Assembly: GCF_020966775.1 (NCBI RefSeq)
Contig: NZ_JAJKFV010000029.1
Location: 2,452,067 to 2,516,066, forward strand
Length of the DNA stretch: 64,000 nt
From: Rhodopirellula halodulae
GTDB taxonomy: Bacteria > Planctomycetota > Planctomycetia > Pirellulales > Pirellulaceae
Reading direction: 5' to 3'
Position numbers and translations under genes: made by a program. This document shows positions 17,237 through 26,587 of the stretch, piece after piece. Every line of letters begins with the position of its first letter. Position 1 is the first letter of the stretch. Under the pieces are notes generated by a model. That model made no database searches and had not been told where the DNA came from. It saw only the letters and a program-made list of their open reading frames with translations.

Positions 17237-18349
17237 ATGCGAAATAAATCAGTCTTCCTCATCCTGGCGTGCGTTTGCGGCACCATTGCCGCAATCGGCA
17301 TGAGCCAATGGATGCAAGCTCAGTCGACCGGCGGCAACACCGTTGAAATGGTCGAGATCTTTGTGACCTCCAAAACCATCGACATCGCCGAAGAAATCAC
17401 GGCTGACAAGATTCGTTTGGAGCAATGGCCCGCTGATCGAGTGCCACAAGGCGCCAGCGGAAAGCTCGAGGACGTCGAAGGAAAATTCGCTCGCCAGCGT
17501 TTTTATGAAGGCGAGCCTGTGATGCCGGTGAAGTTGATGGCGGACGCTAATGGTTCCTCGCAAACGATTCCCGTCGGTTACAGCGTCGTATCGATGCGAG
17601 CCGATCCGGAAAGTAGCGTGGCGACTTTGGTTCGCCCCGGCGACCGCGTCGATGTGATGGCATATTTCGTCAAAAGCGATCTGATTCCCGAGACCACCGC
17701 CAAGTCGGTTTTGACTGGCGTGCGAGTCTTCGCTGTGGACGGACGCACCGAACGTGAAGTGGACCCCGAAGTGGAAGCAAAGCCAGCGAAATCTATCTCG
17801 CTGTTGATCCATAAGAAAGACACACCCGCTTGGACCTACGCCAGTGAACTTGGCAAGATCCGCCTGACCCTGGGGAACCCAAGCGACACTCGCGAAAGCG
17901 AAGGCGGCAACACCGAAGGCGAAGACTTCCTGAAGTGGTTGTCGGATTATCAAATCGCACAAGCAGAACGTGAAGAATCTGACCGTGAAGAGACGCCTGT
18001 TTCGACACCTTCCATCCAAGCCCCTAAGAAGGAAAAGAAGAAGGGCTTCAAGATGCTGAAGATGTCCGGTGGCGTGCTGACGGAATACTGGATCGAAGAG
18101 GGATCCAGCGTGCCGAAGGTGCTCAATGAATCCGGTCGAGAAAACATTCAAGAAGACACGAAGGATCTCAGTACTCGTCCGGGGGCGGATTATCCCCTCC
18201 CTAGCGAGAACGAACTGGATGAACCGAGTGCACCGACCGATTACAGCTATCTGAATGGATCGCAAAGCCCGTTTTACAACAGCGGCCCATCGCGAGGATC
18301 AGAAGCGTTCGGTTCGCAAGACAAAGAATACGGTCCAACCAGCCGCTGA
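17237..18349 (+). CDS. cpaB: CpaB/RcpC Flp pilus assembly protein
   Basis: 370 residues. The N-terminal hydrophobic segment (VFLILACVCGTIAAIGM) anchors or exports it. Residues ~40-100 form the SAF-like domain typical of CpaB (VEIFVTSKTIDIAEEITADKI... ARQRFYEGEPVMPVKL). The RcpC-type region follows (GYSVVSMRADPESSVATLVRPGDRVDVMAYF, ~115-150). The C-terminal 120 residues are an acidic, low-complexity tail rich in Glu, Ser and Pro. CpaB is a periplasmic factor thought to work with the secretin. Its neighbours cpaA and cpaC fit. Confidence 0.92.
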   Translation: MRNKSVFLILACVCGTIAAIGMSQWMQAQSTGGNTVEMVEIFVTSKTIDIAEEITADKIRLEQWPADRVPQGASGKLEDVEGKFARQRFYEGEPVMPVKLMADANGSSQTIPVGYSVVSMRADPESSVATLVRPGDRVDVMAYFVKSDLIPETTAKSVLTGVRVFAVDGRTEREVDPEVEAKPAKSISLLIHKKDTPAWTYASELGKIRLTLGNPSDTRESEGGNTEGEDFLKWLSDYQIAQAEREESDREETPVSTPSIQAPKKEKKKGFKMLKMSGGVLTEYWIEEGSSVPKVLNESGRENIQEDTKDLSTRPGADYPLPSENELDEPSAPTDYSYLNGSQSPFYNSGPSRGSEAFGSQDKEYGPTSR

Positions 18350-18413
18350 TTGATTTCAGCGAACACAAGACGGAAGCCAAGGCAAGCTCGCTGAGTCCAG
18401 CGAGTCGCCGCCC

Positions 18414-18449
18414 ACGACCAACGCGTTTGTAACGGAAAGCGTTGGTCGT
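18414..18449 (+). terminator. Eleven-pair inverted repeat between cpaB and cpaC
   Basis: ACGACCAACGC (18414-18424) and GCGTTGGTCGT (18439-18449) are perfect reverse complements separated by 14 bases. It could be a terminator, attenuator or a protein-binding palindrome; no T-run follows. Confidence 0.5.
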
Positions 18450-18527
18450 CGAAGTCGCGAGCGTTCATGGATGAATGCTCGTTGAGAAGATTGAATAACT
18501 CGACCCGCCCCGGCAAGGATGCCTCCG

Positions 18528-20308
18528 ATGCGAGTGTGCACTTTTCGAAACTGTTGTGATTCAACGCTGACTCGTTGGATCGCAGCCGCCTTGATGCTGG
18601 TGACCGCCAGCGCGACTGGGACGGTCTCAGCTCAGTCCGCATCGACTTTGACATCCGCCGCTGGCGACCACAAAATCAGCCAGACCGTCGAAAGGATGGA
18701 CCTGATTGTCAAAAGTAGTCGCATCCTGTCGTTGAACGAACGCATTCCGCGATTCCAGGTTCACAACGAAGAGGTGTTGGGCGCGACACCCGTTTCTGAA
18801 AACCAAATTCAAGTCTTCGGGAAAACGCCGGGCACCACGCAGATCAATTTGTGGGACACGGAAGACAAGCTTTACACCATCGACGTCACCGTTGTCGCGG
18901 ATGCTCGCGAGGTCGAAGGCATCTTGAACTCGCAGTTGCCTTTGGCATCGTTGCGAGTCACGCCGATCGGTGAATCCGCCATCATCTCGGGTTACGTGAC
19001 CAGCGTCGACGACGTGGATCGTGCCGTGGCGATCACGGAGCAGTTCTACACCACCGTGATCAACAACATCGAAGTGGTGGGTGTTCAACAAGTCTTGTTG
19101 CATACCAAGATCATGGAAGTCAGCCGGACGAAGCTTCGTCAACTCGGCGTCGACTTGGCAGTACTCGATGACAACTTCACTTTGCTCAACGGACCCAGCG
19201 GCGTGCTGAACGTCGACGCATTGGGAGCATTCCCTGACGACGGTGCGATCCTGGGACCTGTCGGGCCGCTGTCCAACAGCAACGCCATCACTCGGATGAA
19301 CGTCAGCAATAATTTCGAAGCGTTGTTGTCAGCGTTGGAAGAACAAAAGCTGGTCAAGCTACTGGCCGAGCCGACCGTGGTTGCAACGCACGGTCGTCCC
19401 GCACGATTCACCGTCGGCGGTCGAATCCCGACCATCGTGCCCGGTCAAAACGGGCAGGTACAGATCACTTACGAAGATTACGGTACCAGCATCGACTTCC
19501 TGCCTTTCGTGGTTGGACCCGGACGGATTCGTTTGGAAGTTCGTCCAGAGGTCAGCGAACCGGATGCTTCGCGTGCGGTCACAATCGATGGTACCAATGT
19601 GACCGCGTTCACGACTCGCTATGTCGAAACCGCCGTTGAGATGCAGGCGGGGCAGACGTTCGCTTTGCCGGTTTGTTGCAAAGCCGCACGGAAGCCACCA
19701 CCACGCGAACTCCGTTCTTCGGAAGCTTGCCTTACGTCGGTGCGTTGTTCCGCCAGATGCAAGAGCGTCGCAACGAAATTGAATTGCTGATCATGGTCAC
19801 ACCTGAGTTGGTCGAAGCCATGGACCCGCACGAGGTGCCTCGCGGTGGCCCAGGTCTGAACTCGCATTCACCTGACGACAAAGAGTTCTACGCATTCGGT
19901 CATATCGAAGTGCCAAACTTGAAAGCCAACGATTGCTACAACGAAAACGCTCAGCCTGGCATCAACGGCATGATCCAAGGCAGCCCGATCGAGTCGGGGC
20001 CAATGATTCACAACCCGCCGGGGTACAACGCACCGATGCAAATGGTTCCTGGGCAAGCCTACCCACAAGGTGAGATCGTTGATCCAACTTTGCCAAGTCC
20101 TCAAGCATCACTGCGGACACCCAATCGGACCCAGGCCAACGTGGCTGGTTACTACCAACCGCAACCGAACCGGCAACAACCGGTGAGCCAACGAGCCAAC
20201 AACCGGTACGAAGCCGGCGTCTTGTTGCCAGCCGATGCGATCGTTCCCAGTGCGGAGCCCAAGAAGGTCGCCGACGGAGTGATCGTGAGCCAGCCTGAAT
20301 ACCGATGA
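18528..20308 (+). CDS. cpaC: CpaC/RcpA secretin, split by an apparent one-base frameshift
   Basis: Outer-membrane channel of the Tad pilus. I chose ATG 18528 (AAGGA upstream) over 18519. The signal peptide (~14-34) is followed by the N-domain (SSRILSLNERIPRFQV.. FGKTPGTTQINLWD), a BON-like stretch (~105-170) and the secretin core (PTVVATHGRPARFTVGGRIPTIVP, EDYGTSIDFLPFVV). At residue ~380 (MQAGQTFAL) the frame breaks. Reading continues one base back from 19667 as AGLLQSRTEATTTRTPFFGSL and on to VTPELVEAMDPHEVP and TGA at 20308. One missing G at about 19667 explains it. Uncorrected, the first frame ends at 19790 and loses the barrel end. Sequencing error, mutation or recoding are all possible. 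Confidence 0.85.
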
Positions 20309-20372
20309 CAAACCAAGCGGCTTGATCGGTTCGTTGAGCCTATCAAGTCGCATTGAAATTGCCCCACATGTG

Positions 20373-20392
20373 GCCCGGGATTCGTCCCGGGC
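20373..20392 (+). terminator. TTCG-capped hairpin between cpaC and cpaE
   Basis: GCCCGGGA and TCCCGGGC form a perfect eight-pair stem with a TTCG tetraloop, 64 bases after the cpaC stop and 39 before the cpaE start. No T-run follows. Confidence 0.55.
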
Positions 20393-20431
20393 TGTCCCCA
20401 TGATTCTTCCCACCATTCGAAGCTGTCAGTT

Positions 20432-21658
20432 ATGAGTAACGTCCTACGATTGGCTTTGGTCGATCCAAACGACTCGTCCCGCGAAACCTTGAAAGCGATG
20501 CTTTTGGGCATGGACACCGTTTGGTTGGAGGCGGACTGCTCTCGCTATGAGTTCTTCCCGGACATCGTGGAGCAAACGACGCCGGACGTGGGTGTGATCT
20601 CGTTGGACACGGATTCGACCGCGGCGATTCGACTGATTGAACGGATCACACACGAAAATCCCAACACCGCTTTGCTGGCAACCAGCGCCGTTAGTGACGG
20701 GCAGTTGATCCTTCAGGCGATTCGCGCGGGGGCACGCGAATTCTTGACGTTGCCATTGGTGGAAGACGAATTGTCGGCAGCTTTGGGACGTATTGGGCAA
20801 GCGAAGTTCGGTGGGGGCGACGCTCGCAATCGCTCGTGTGAGGTGATTGCGATCGCTGGAGCCACCGGGGGCGTGGGGACAACCAGCACCGCTGTGAACT
20901 TGGGATGTGTTCTCGCGGAAGAGAGTCGCAACAGCGTTGCTTTGCTCGATTTGGATTTGGCGCTCGGCGATGCCGATGTGTTCTTGGATGCAATTCCGGA
21001 CTACACGCTGGCCGATGTGGTGCAAAACATCGGTCGTCTGGATATTCAGTTGCTGAAAAAGTCACTGACCAAGCATTCCAGCGGTCTGTACTTGCTGCCT
21101 CGCCCGGTAGAACTGCATGACTTGGAAGCGATCGACGCGGAAAGTCTGAGGAAAGTGATCGGTCTGTTGAAGGCATCGTTCTCGCACCTCATCGTCGACC
21201 TTTCAAAGACCTACAACGCGCTGGACATGATCGCGATCGAAGCAGCATCAAAAGTTCTGCTCGTCACGCAATTGGATTTGCCTTGTTTGCGAAACGTCGT
21301 TCGATTGATGATGAGTTTCGAAGAGACGGAAGGGCTCGCCGATCGCGTTGAGATCATTGTGAACCGAGCCGGATTGGACGCCGGTCAAATCAGTCTGAAG
21401 AAGGCAAAAGAAACCTTGGGCCGAGAGATCTTCGCCCTGTTGCCAAACGACTATCGCACGATGGTCGAGGTGCGAAACAACGGGGTGCCTTTGATCACGC
21501 AAGCTCCCAAAGCGGCTCTCACCCAAGCTTTCCGCGACGTGGCTCATCGCTTGGGCAACCCGTCTCCCACTGAATCAGAAGAGGGCGAGTCCAGCGAAGG
21601 TCATGGCGGAGCCGAAAGCCGTTGGAAACGCTTTTGGCCGGGCGCGGCAAAGGCTTGA
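20432..21658 (+). CDS. cpaE: CpaE/TadZ pilus localisation ATPase-like protein
   Basis: 408 residues. Residues 1-125 form an atypical receiver-like domain (LRLALVDPNDSSRETLKAML...), and 135-375 a MinD/ParA-like domain. Walker A reads GATGGVGTTS (143-152): the usual lysine of GKT is replaced by Thr, a departure often reported in CpaE/TadZ proteins. LLDLDLALGDADVFLD is the A' region. The C-terminal 30 residues are acidic and low complexity. TadZ proteins position the pilus machine at the pole. The expected next gene, the CpaF/TadA motor ATPase, is absent; lnt follows after a 119-base gap. Confidence 0.9.
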   Translation: MSNVLRLALVDPNDSSRETLKAMLLGMDTVWLEADCSRYEFFPDIVEQTTPDVGVISLDTDSTAAIRLIERITHENPNTALLATSAVSDGQLILQAIRAGAREFLTLPLVEDELSAALGRIGQAKFGGGDARNRSCEVIAIAGATGGVGTTSTAVNLGCVLAEESRNSVALLDLDLALGDADVFLDAIPDYTLADVVQNIGRLDIQLLKKSLTKHSSGLYLLPRPVELHDLEAIDAESLRKVIGLLKASFSHLIVDLSKTYNALDMIAIEAASKVLLVTQLDLPCLRNVVRLMMSFEETEGLADRVEIIVNRAGLDAGQISLKKAKETLGREIFALLPNDYRTMVEVRNNGVPLITQAPKAALTQAFRDVAHRLGNPSPTESEEGESSEGHGGAESRWKRFWPGAAKA

Positions 21659-21722
21659 TCGAAGGTCCTGTCGAGGGTTTGATGTCCGACAGCATCACGT
21701 AAACGGGTTGTCGGGCATCGAG

Positions 21723-21777
21723 CGGACTGGTATTTCACGGGCAAACGAATCGTTTCCCGTGTTCGCGAGCCAGTCCG
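21723..21777 (+). promoter_or_regulatory. Nested inverted repeat directly before the lnt start codon
   Basis: Three nested perfect palindromes: an outer CGGACTGG/CCAGTCCG (21723-21730 with 21770-21777), a middle CACGGG/CCCGTG (21736-21741 with 21756-21761), and an inner AAACG/CGTTT (21743-21747 with 21751-21755) around the loop AAT. The outer arm ends at the base before the TTG start. It may end the tad transcript or mask the lnt ribosome site. Confidence 0.65.
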
Positions 21778-23634
21778 TTGAGCGACAAATCATCCGCCGA
21801 GTCTCCTTCTTTTGAGACGCCTGACTCAGCCGACCGGTCCAACGCGTCTGGTAGTGACAACGCCGCGAGTTGGAAATGGTGTTTCGCGGCATCCACGTTG
21901 GCGGCTGGTGTTCTGTGGGCTTCTGGTCCACCGCTGGCGATCGGACCGCTCGTTTTTGTCGCCATCGTTCCGCTGCTCGCCATCGCGGAAACGCCCGACG
22001 CGACGCCTTGGAAACGCAGTGTCTATCTGGCTTTCTTGGGCTATTGGTTGTTGAGTTTGCAGGGGCTGCGTCACGCGCATCCGCTGATGTTTTTGCCATG
22101 GTTGGCGTTGTCCGCTTACCTTGCCATCTATCCGGTGCTCTTCATCGGGTTGATTCGAAAGTGGCAACGCGTCGCATCGAATCGTGAGGGCTGGCGCAGC
22201 AAAATTCCGATCGGCATGATCGCGGCGGTGTATTGGGTCGGCCTGGAATGGATTCGCAACTATCTGTTCACCGGAATCTCTGTGTTGATGTTGGGGCACG
22301 CGTTGGCGGACATGCCGATGCTAATTCAGATCGCTGATTTAGGAGGGACTTATGCGGTGAGCTTTGTCATCGTGACCGTCAACGTCGCGATGTATGAAGC
22401 CGCGAAACGTTGGATCGTGCAAACGATTTTGCAACGCGGTGCACCAACCGGAGAGGCACGCAGGGATGCTTGGGGATCGATTGTCGTGGCGGCGACGTTG
22501 TTGCTGGCAACTTGCGTCTACGGATTGAGCGCTTTGCAGCATGAAGTCCAGCCTGGCGAAGTCACGGTTGCCTTGCTCGGACGCAACGAACCAACGATTT
22601 ACGAACAGGACATCCAGCGCGAGCAGGCAATCTTCAGCGAGTACGCGAAAGCGAGCGTGGATGCGGTTGCGAATTCGAAGACAACGATTGACGCTGTGGT
22701 TTGGCCCGAGTCGATGTTCTCCGGCGGCATGCCTTGGATGACCACGGGACCGAATTTGGTCGTTCCCGATTTCATGCAGAGTCCTGGAATGTCACCGCTG
22801 CCTCCCGAGCAACTCGAATTCGCAGTCCAAAACAGCCAACAACAATTTCGCGAACGGGCCGTCATCATTCAAAAAGCGATGGTGTCGGACGAAGCGTTGC
22901 AGAACACAATGCCGGCGATCATCGGTGGTTGCGGATTGGTGCGATACGCGGAAAAGCCCAGCCAATTCAGCGGAGTGATCTGGGTGGATGCTTCCGGGGA
23001 AGTCGCGGGGACCTATGCCAAGAATCACTTGGTGCTGTTCGGCGAGACGATTCCGCTGGTGAAGAGTCTGCCTTGGATCAAAGACATGGTGCCGCCAGGA
23101 CTCGGTTTGGATCGAGGCGATACGGGAGAGCGGTTTGATTTGCCCGGTTTGTCGCTGCTGCCGAATCTCTGCATCGAAACGGCTGTGGAGCGGGTTCCGA
23201 TTCGGCACATGCACCAATTGATGTCGGACCAGGTACGAGCCGACGGCGCGGTGAACAAGTCTGCCACCGACCTTTTACCGAACGCGATTGTCACGTTGAC
23301 CAACGATGTTTGGTTTCGAAACTCCGCGGTCGTGGATCATCACCTGCGTTGTGCCCAACTGGTGGCTGTTGGTTGTCGTCGTCCAATTTTGTCCGCCGCC
23401 AATGGCGGACCGACGGCGTGGGTGGATTCGTTCGGGCGTGTGGTTGAACGTTTGCCCAAAGGCGAAGACGGTGTCATCTACGCACAGCCAGATCTCGACA
23501 GTCGAGTCAGTGTCTACGTTCGTTGGCAAGATTGGCCGGCAACGATCCTTGGTTTGATTGCCGGTTGGGGATGGATTGCCATGTGGTGGGCGTGGTGGCG
23601 CGGACGTGGCCACCATGATCCCGCACCCGAGTGA
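21778..23634 (+). CDS. lnt: Apolipoprotein N-acyltransferase
   Basis: 618 residues. N-terminal membrane helices span ~35-215 and one more ~232-252; the periplasmic nitrilase-like domain follows (~260-575), and a last helix lies at ~582-605. The catalytic triad is visible as Glu311 (VVWPESMF), Lys415 (GTYAKNHLVLFGE) and Cys465 (LPNLCIET). The enzyme adds the third acyl chain to outer-membrane lipoproteins. It is ~100 residues longer than the E. coli protein, mostly through a Ser-rich N-terminus and loops. The TTG at 21778 is the only usual start codon before an in-frame stop at 21700. Confidence 0.92.
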   Translation: MSDKSSAESPSFETPDSADRSNASGSDNAASWKWCFAASTLAAGVLWASGPPLAIGPLVFVAIVPLLAIAETPDATPWKRSVYLAFLGYWLLSLQGLRHAHPLMFLPWLALSAYLAIYPVLFIGLIRKWQRVASNREGWRSKIPIGMIAAVYWVGLEWIRNYLFTGISVLMLGHALADMPMLIQIADLGGTYAVSFVIVTVNVAMYEAAKRWIVQTILQRGAPTGEARRDAWGSIVVAATLLLATCVYGLSALQHEVQPGEVTVALLGRNEPTIYEQDIQREQAIFSEYAKASVDAVANSKTTIDAVVWPESMFSGGMPWMTTGPNLVVPDFMQSPGMSPLPPEQLEFAVQNSQQQFRERAVIIQKAMVSDEALQNTMPAIIGGCGLVRYAEKPSQFSGVIWVDASGEVAGTYAKNHLVLFGETIPLVKSLPWIKDMVPPGLGLDRGDTGERFDLPGLSLLPNLCIETAVERVPIRHMHQLMSDQVRADGAVNKSATDLLPNAIVTLTNDVWFRNSAVVDHHLRCAQLVAVGCRRPILSAANGGPTAWVDSFGRVVERLPKGEDGVIYAQPDLDSRVSVYVRWQDWPATILGLIAGWGWIAMWWAWWRGRGHHDPAPE

Positions 23635-23737
23635 TACGGGATTCGTTCGGCTTAACACAACGACCGACGATGGCCAGCTTCACCGTGAGTTGTTCAGTGA
23701 CTGTTGGCTTGGCTGTGTCGCCGATGGTTGCTTGCTC

Positions 23738-25243
23738 TCAATAAGCTTTCGCAAACACGGCTCGTTTCGCCGCGGGCTTTCCGGTCAGGAAACAACTTCC
23801 CTCGGTGTCGTTGTCTGATTGAGGAACACAACGAATCGTGACCTTCAATTCCTTCAGCAATGGCTGCAAGGAATCTTCGTCGGCGAAATGGCACCATGCG
23901 AATCCACCTGCGATCGCATCGTCGTCTTTGGACGAAAAGAAGTCACGAAACTCGGCTTCGGTCTTCAGCTCGACGGTGTTGTCTTCGCGAAGCTTCAACG
24001 CGGCGTCGTAGAGTTCTTGCTGCAACGTGGCCAGTTTCTCGCCGATGGTGGCGACCAATTCGGTTCGCTCAATACCGACGCTCTTGGGTTGATTTCGAAT
24101 ACCGCAGAAGACGGTGCCCGCGGCAATGTCTTTCGGACCGACTTCCAGGCGAATGGGCACACCACGTTTGATGTGGAACCATTTTTTCTCGCCTCCGCGA
24201 ATGTCTCGATCGTCGATGGAGACTCGAACGGGCGCGCCGGCGTAGGTTTGTGCGGCCAATTCGTCGCGCAGTGATTCGACATATGCCAACACTTCGGCGC
24301 GCGAATCGTCTTTGTAGATCGGTTGGATCACAACGTGCGTGGGGGCCAAGCGAGGTGGCAACACCAGACCGTCGTCGTCGCTGTGCGTCATGATCAACGC
24401 GCCCACCAATCGGGTGCTGACGCCCCACGAGGTGGTCCATGCGTACTCGATATCGCCCGTCTCGCTTTGGAATTTAATTTCCTGGGCACGCGAGAAGTTT
24501 TGGCCGAGGAAGTGGCTAGTTCCGGCCTGCAATGCCTTGCGGTCTTGCATCATGGCTTCGATCGACAGGGTTTCGACCGCGCCGGGGAAACGCTCCAACG
24601 GAGTTTTGCTGCCGACGATGACCGGCATCGCCATCCAGTTTTCCGCGAAGTCGCGATAGACCTCGACCATCTTTTCGGTTTCTTCGATGGCTTCGGCTTC
24701 CGTCGCGTGAACCGTGTGACCTTCTTGCCACAAGAATTCAGCCGTTCGCAGGAACATTCGCGTCCGCATTTCCCAGCGGACCACGTTGGCCCACTGATTG
24801 ACCAGAATCGGCAAATCGCGGTGGCTTTGCACCCATTTCGCGTAGGTTGCGCCGATGATGGTTTCGCTGGTCGGACGAACTATCAGCGGTTCTTCCAGCT
24901 TGCCGGCGGGACGCAATCCGCCATCGGGATCCGGTTCCAAACGGTGATGCGTGACCACCGCACATTCTTTCGCGAAACCTTCGACGTGCTCAGCTTCCTT
25001 TTCCAAGAAGCTCATCGGAATGAAGAGTGGGAAGTAAGCGTTTTGATGCCCGGTGGCTTTGAACATGTCGTCCAAAGCTCGTTGCATGTTTTCCCAAAGC
25101 TGATAGCCCCAAGGTTTGATCACCATGCAGCCGCGAACGGGAGAGCTTTCAGCGAGATCGGCCGCCCGAATGACCTGTTGGTACCATTCGGGATAATTCT
25201 CGGCGCGAGTCGGGCTGATGGCGGTCTTGGGGGCTTTGCTCAT
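23738..25243 (-). CDS. proS: Prolyl-tRNA synthetase, archaeal/eukaryotic (type 3) form
   Basis: 501 residues. Class II motifs are present: the motif 2 region VRWEMRTRMFLRTAEFLWQEGHTVHAT, RPTSETIIG, and a motif 3-like stretch before the anticodon-binding domain. It lacks the long editing insertion of bacterial ProS and ends with the family's terminal tyrosine (FAKAY), so it belongs to the shorter archaeal/eukaryotic-like class also found in some bacteria. It charges tRNA-Pro. Its ATG overlaps the carA stop in an ATGA arrangement, so translation of the two is probably coupled. It converges on lnt. Confidence 0.94.
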   Translation of the reverse strand: MSKAPKTAISPTRAENYPEWYQQVIRAADLAESSPVRGCMVIKPWGYQLWENMQRALDDMFKATGHQNAYFPLFIPMSFLEKEAEHVEGFAKECAVVTHHRLEPDPDGGLRPAGKLEEPLIVRPTSETIIGATYAKWVQSHRDLPILVNQWANVVRWEMRTRMFLRTAEFLWQEGHTVHATEAEAIEETEKMVEVYRDFAENWMAMPVIVGSKTPLERFPGAVETLSIEAMMQDRKALQAGTSHFLGQNFSRAQEIKFQSETGDIEYAWTTSWGVSTRLVGALIMTHSDDDGLVLPPRLAPTHVVIQPIYKDDSRAEVLAYVESLRDELAAQTYAGAPVRVSIDDRDIRGGEKKWFHIKRGVPIRLEVGPKDIAAGTVFCGIRNQPKSVGIERTELVATIGEKLATLQQELYDAALKLREDNTVELKTEAEFRDFFSSKDDDAIAGGFAWCHFADEDSLQPLLKELKVTIRCVPQSDNDTEGSCFLTGKPAAKRAVFAKAY

Positions 25244-26406
25244 GCGTTCACCCCTGCTTTTTGATCCAATTGCTCTTGGAATCGTGAGAACAGGTAATGG
25301 CTGTCGTGAGGACCGGCGGCGGCTTCGGGGTGATACTGAACCGCAAACGCACCGGTGTCCTTGTGACGAACGCCGGCGATGGTGTCATCATTTAAATTGC
25401 GGTGGGTGACTTCCAGGCAATCCGGCAGGCCCTCGTCGTCGACTGCGAATCCGTGGTTTTGGCTGGTGATTTCGACCTTGCCGGTTTCCAAATCCAACAC
25501 GGGTTGGTTGGCACCGCGGTGACCAAATTTCAGCTTGAAAGTCTTGGCACCGCAGGCGACGGACAGCAATTGATGCCCCAAGCAAATGCCAAACACGGGG
25601 ACTTGTCCGAGCAATTCACCGATTGTTTTGTGGGCGTAGGTCAATGGCTCCGGATCCCCAGGGCCGTTGGACAAAAACACGCCATCGGGTTGAAGCTTGA
25701 AAATCTCTTCTGACGACGTGTTGCCGGGAACGATGGTGACTCGGTTGCCGCGTGAACGCAGGTGACGTGGGATGTTCCATTTCATGCCGAAGTCCATGCA
25801 GACCACGTGAGGTCGGCTGTCGTCGGCCAACGATGCGTCGCGAGCGGCTTCGCGGAGTTCTTCGATGGTCCAGTCATCCAGTTCGTTGGTCCATTTCTCG
25901 AGCTGCGATGGCATGACTTCTTGAACCAAGTCGCGGCCGACCAAACCGGGAGATGCCTTGGCCTTGGCGACCAGCGAATCGTCGTCCAGGTCTTGTGTTG
26001 ATAGGACACCTCGCATCGCGCCTTCGCTGCGGATGCGACGCACCAAGGCTCGGGTGTCGATGCCGGCCAAGCCGATGACGCCTTGCTCTTTCAAATAATC
26101 GCTGAGCGAACCTTCCGAGCGATAGTTGCTGTGCAGACGGCTTTCGTTGCGGATGATGAATCCGGCCAGGTTCGTTCCGCGGTTTTCCAAGTCGATCGAG
26201 TTGATCCCGTAGTTGCCCATTTCTGGGTAAGTCATCGTGACCAGTTGGCCACGATAGCTGGGGTCAGTCAGGATTTCTTGGTAACCCGTCATCGACGTGT
26301 TGAAGACGACTTCGCCGGTGGTTTCACCTTCGGCTCCGAGGCTGGTGCCGGTGTAGACGGTGCCGTCTTCAAGAGCGAGTTTGGCAACTTTGGCGGATGA
26401 GCTCAT
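25240..26406 (-). CDS. carA: Carbamoyl-phosphate synthase small subunit
   Basis: 388 residues from ATG 26406; the frame remains open upstream but the family N-terminus (KLALEDGTVYTGTSLGAEG) starts here. The glutaminase triad is visible: Cys275 in GICLGHQLL, and His359 and Glu361 in QYHPEAAAGP. It supplies ammonia to CarB for arginine and pyrimidine synthesis. carB is not next to it; instead proS follows through an ATGA overlap. Confidence 0.96.
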   Translation of the reverse strand: MSSSAKVAKLALEDGTVYTGTSLGAEGETTGEVVFNTSMTGYQEILTDPSYRGQLVTMTYPEMGNYGINSIDLENRGTNLAGFIIRNESRLHSNYRSEGSLSDYLKEQGVIGLAGIDTRALVRRIRSEGAMRGVLSTQDLDDDSLVAKAKASPGLVGRDLVQEVMPSQLEKWTNELDDWTIEELREAARDASLADDSRPHVVCMDFGMKWNIPRHLRSRGNRVTIVPGNTSSEEIFKLQPDGVFLSNGPGDPEPLTYAHKTIGELLGQVPVFGICLGHQLLSVACGAKTFKLKFGHRGANQPVLDLETGKVEITSQNHGFAVDDEGLPDCLEVTHRNLNDDTIAGVRHKDTGAFAVQYHPEAAAGPHDSHYLFSRFQEQLDQKAGVNA

Positions 26407-26587
26407 CAATGCACAGAGGGGATCGCGGAATGTGGTAATCGCCGAATGAAATGAGTGCCTGCGATGCGGCACCCTGTTATCGCCGGGAAGACGATTTTCT
26501 TCCAGTCCCCCGAACGTGCGTCCCCGTGGTTTCCGGCCGATTTCACTGTGTTTCTTAATCGGCACTCGCATCGGCGGCGCGATCCAC

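Noticed and set aside
19655..19680. Programmed -1 frameshifting in cpaC
   Set aside because: The sequence around GCTTTGCCGG has no X-XXY-YYZ slippery site and no obvious downstream pseudoknot; a missing base is simpler. Kept only as a remote option.
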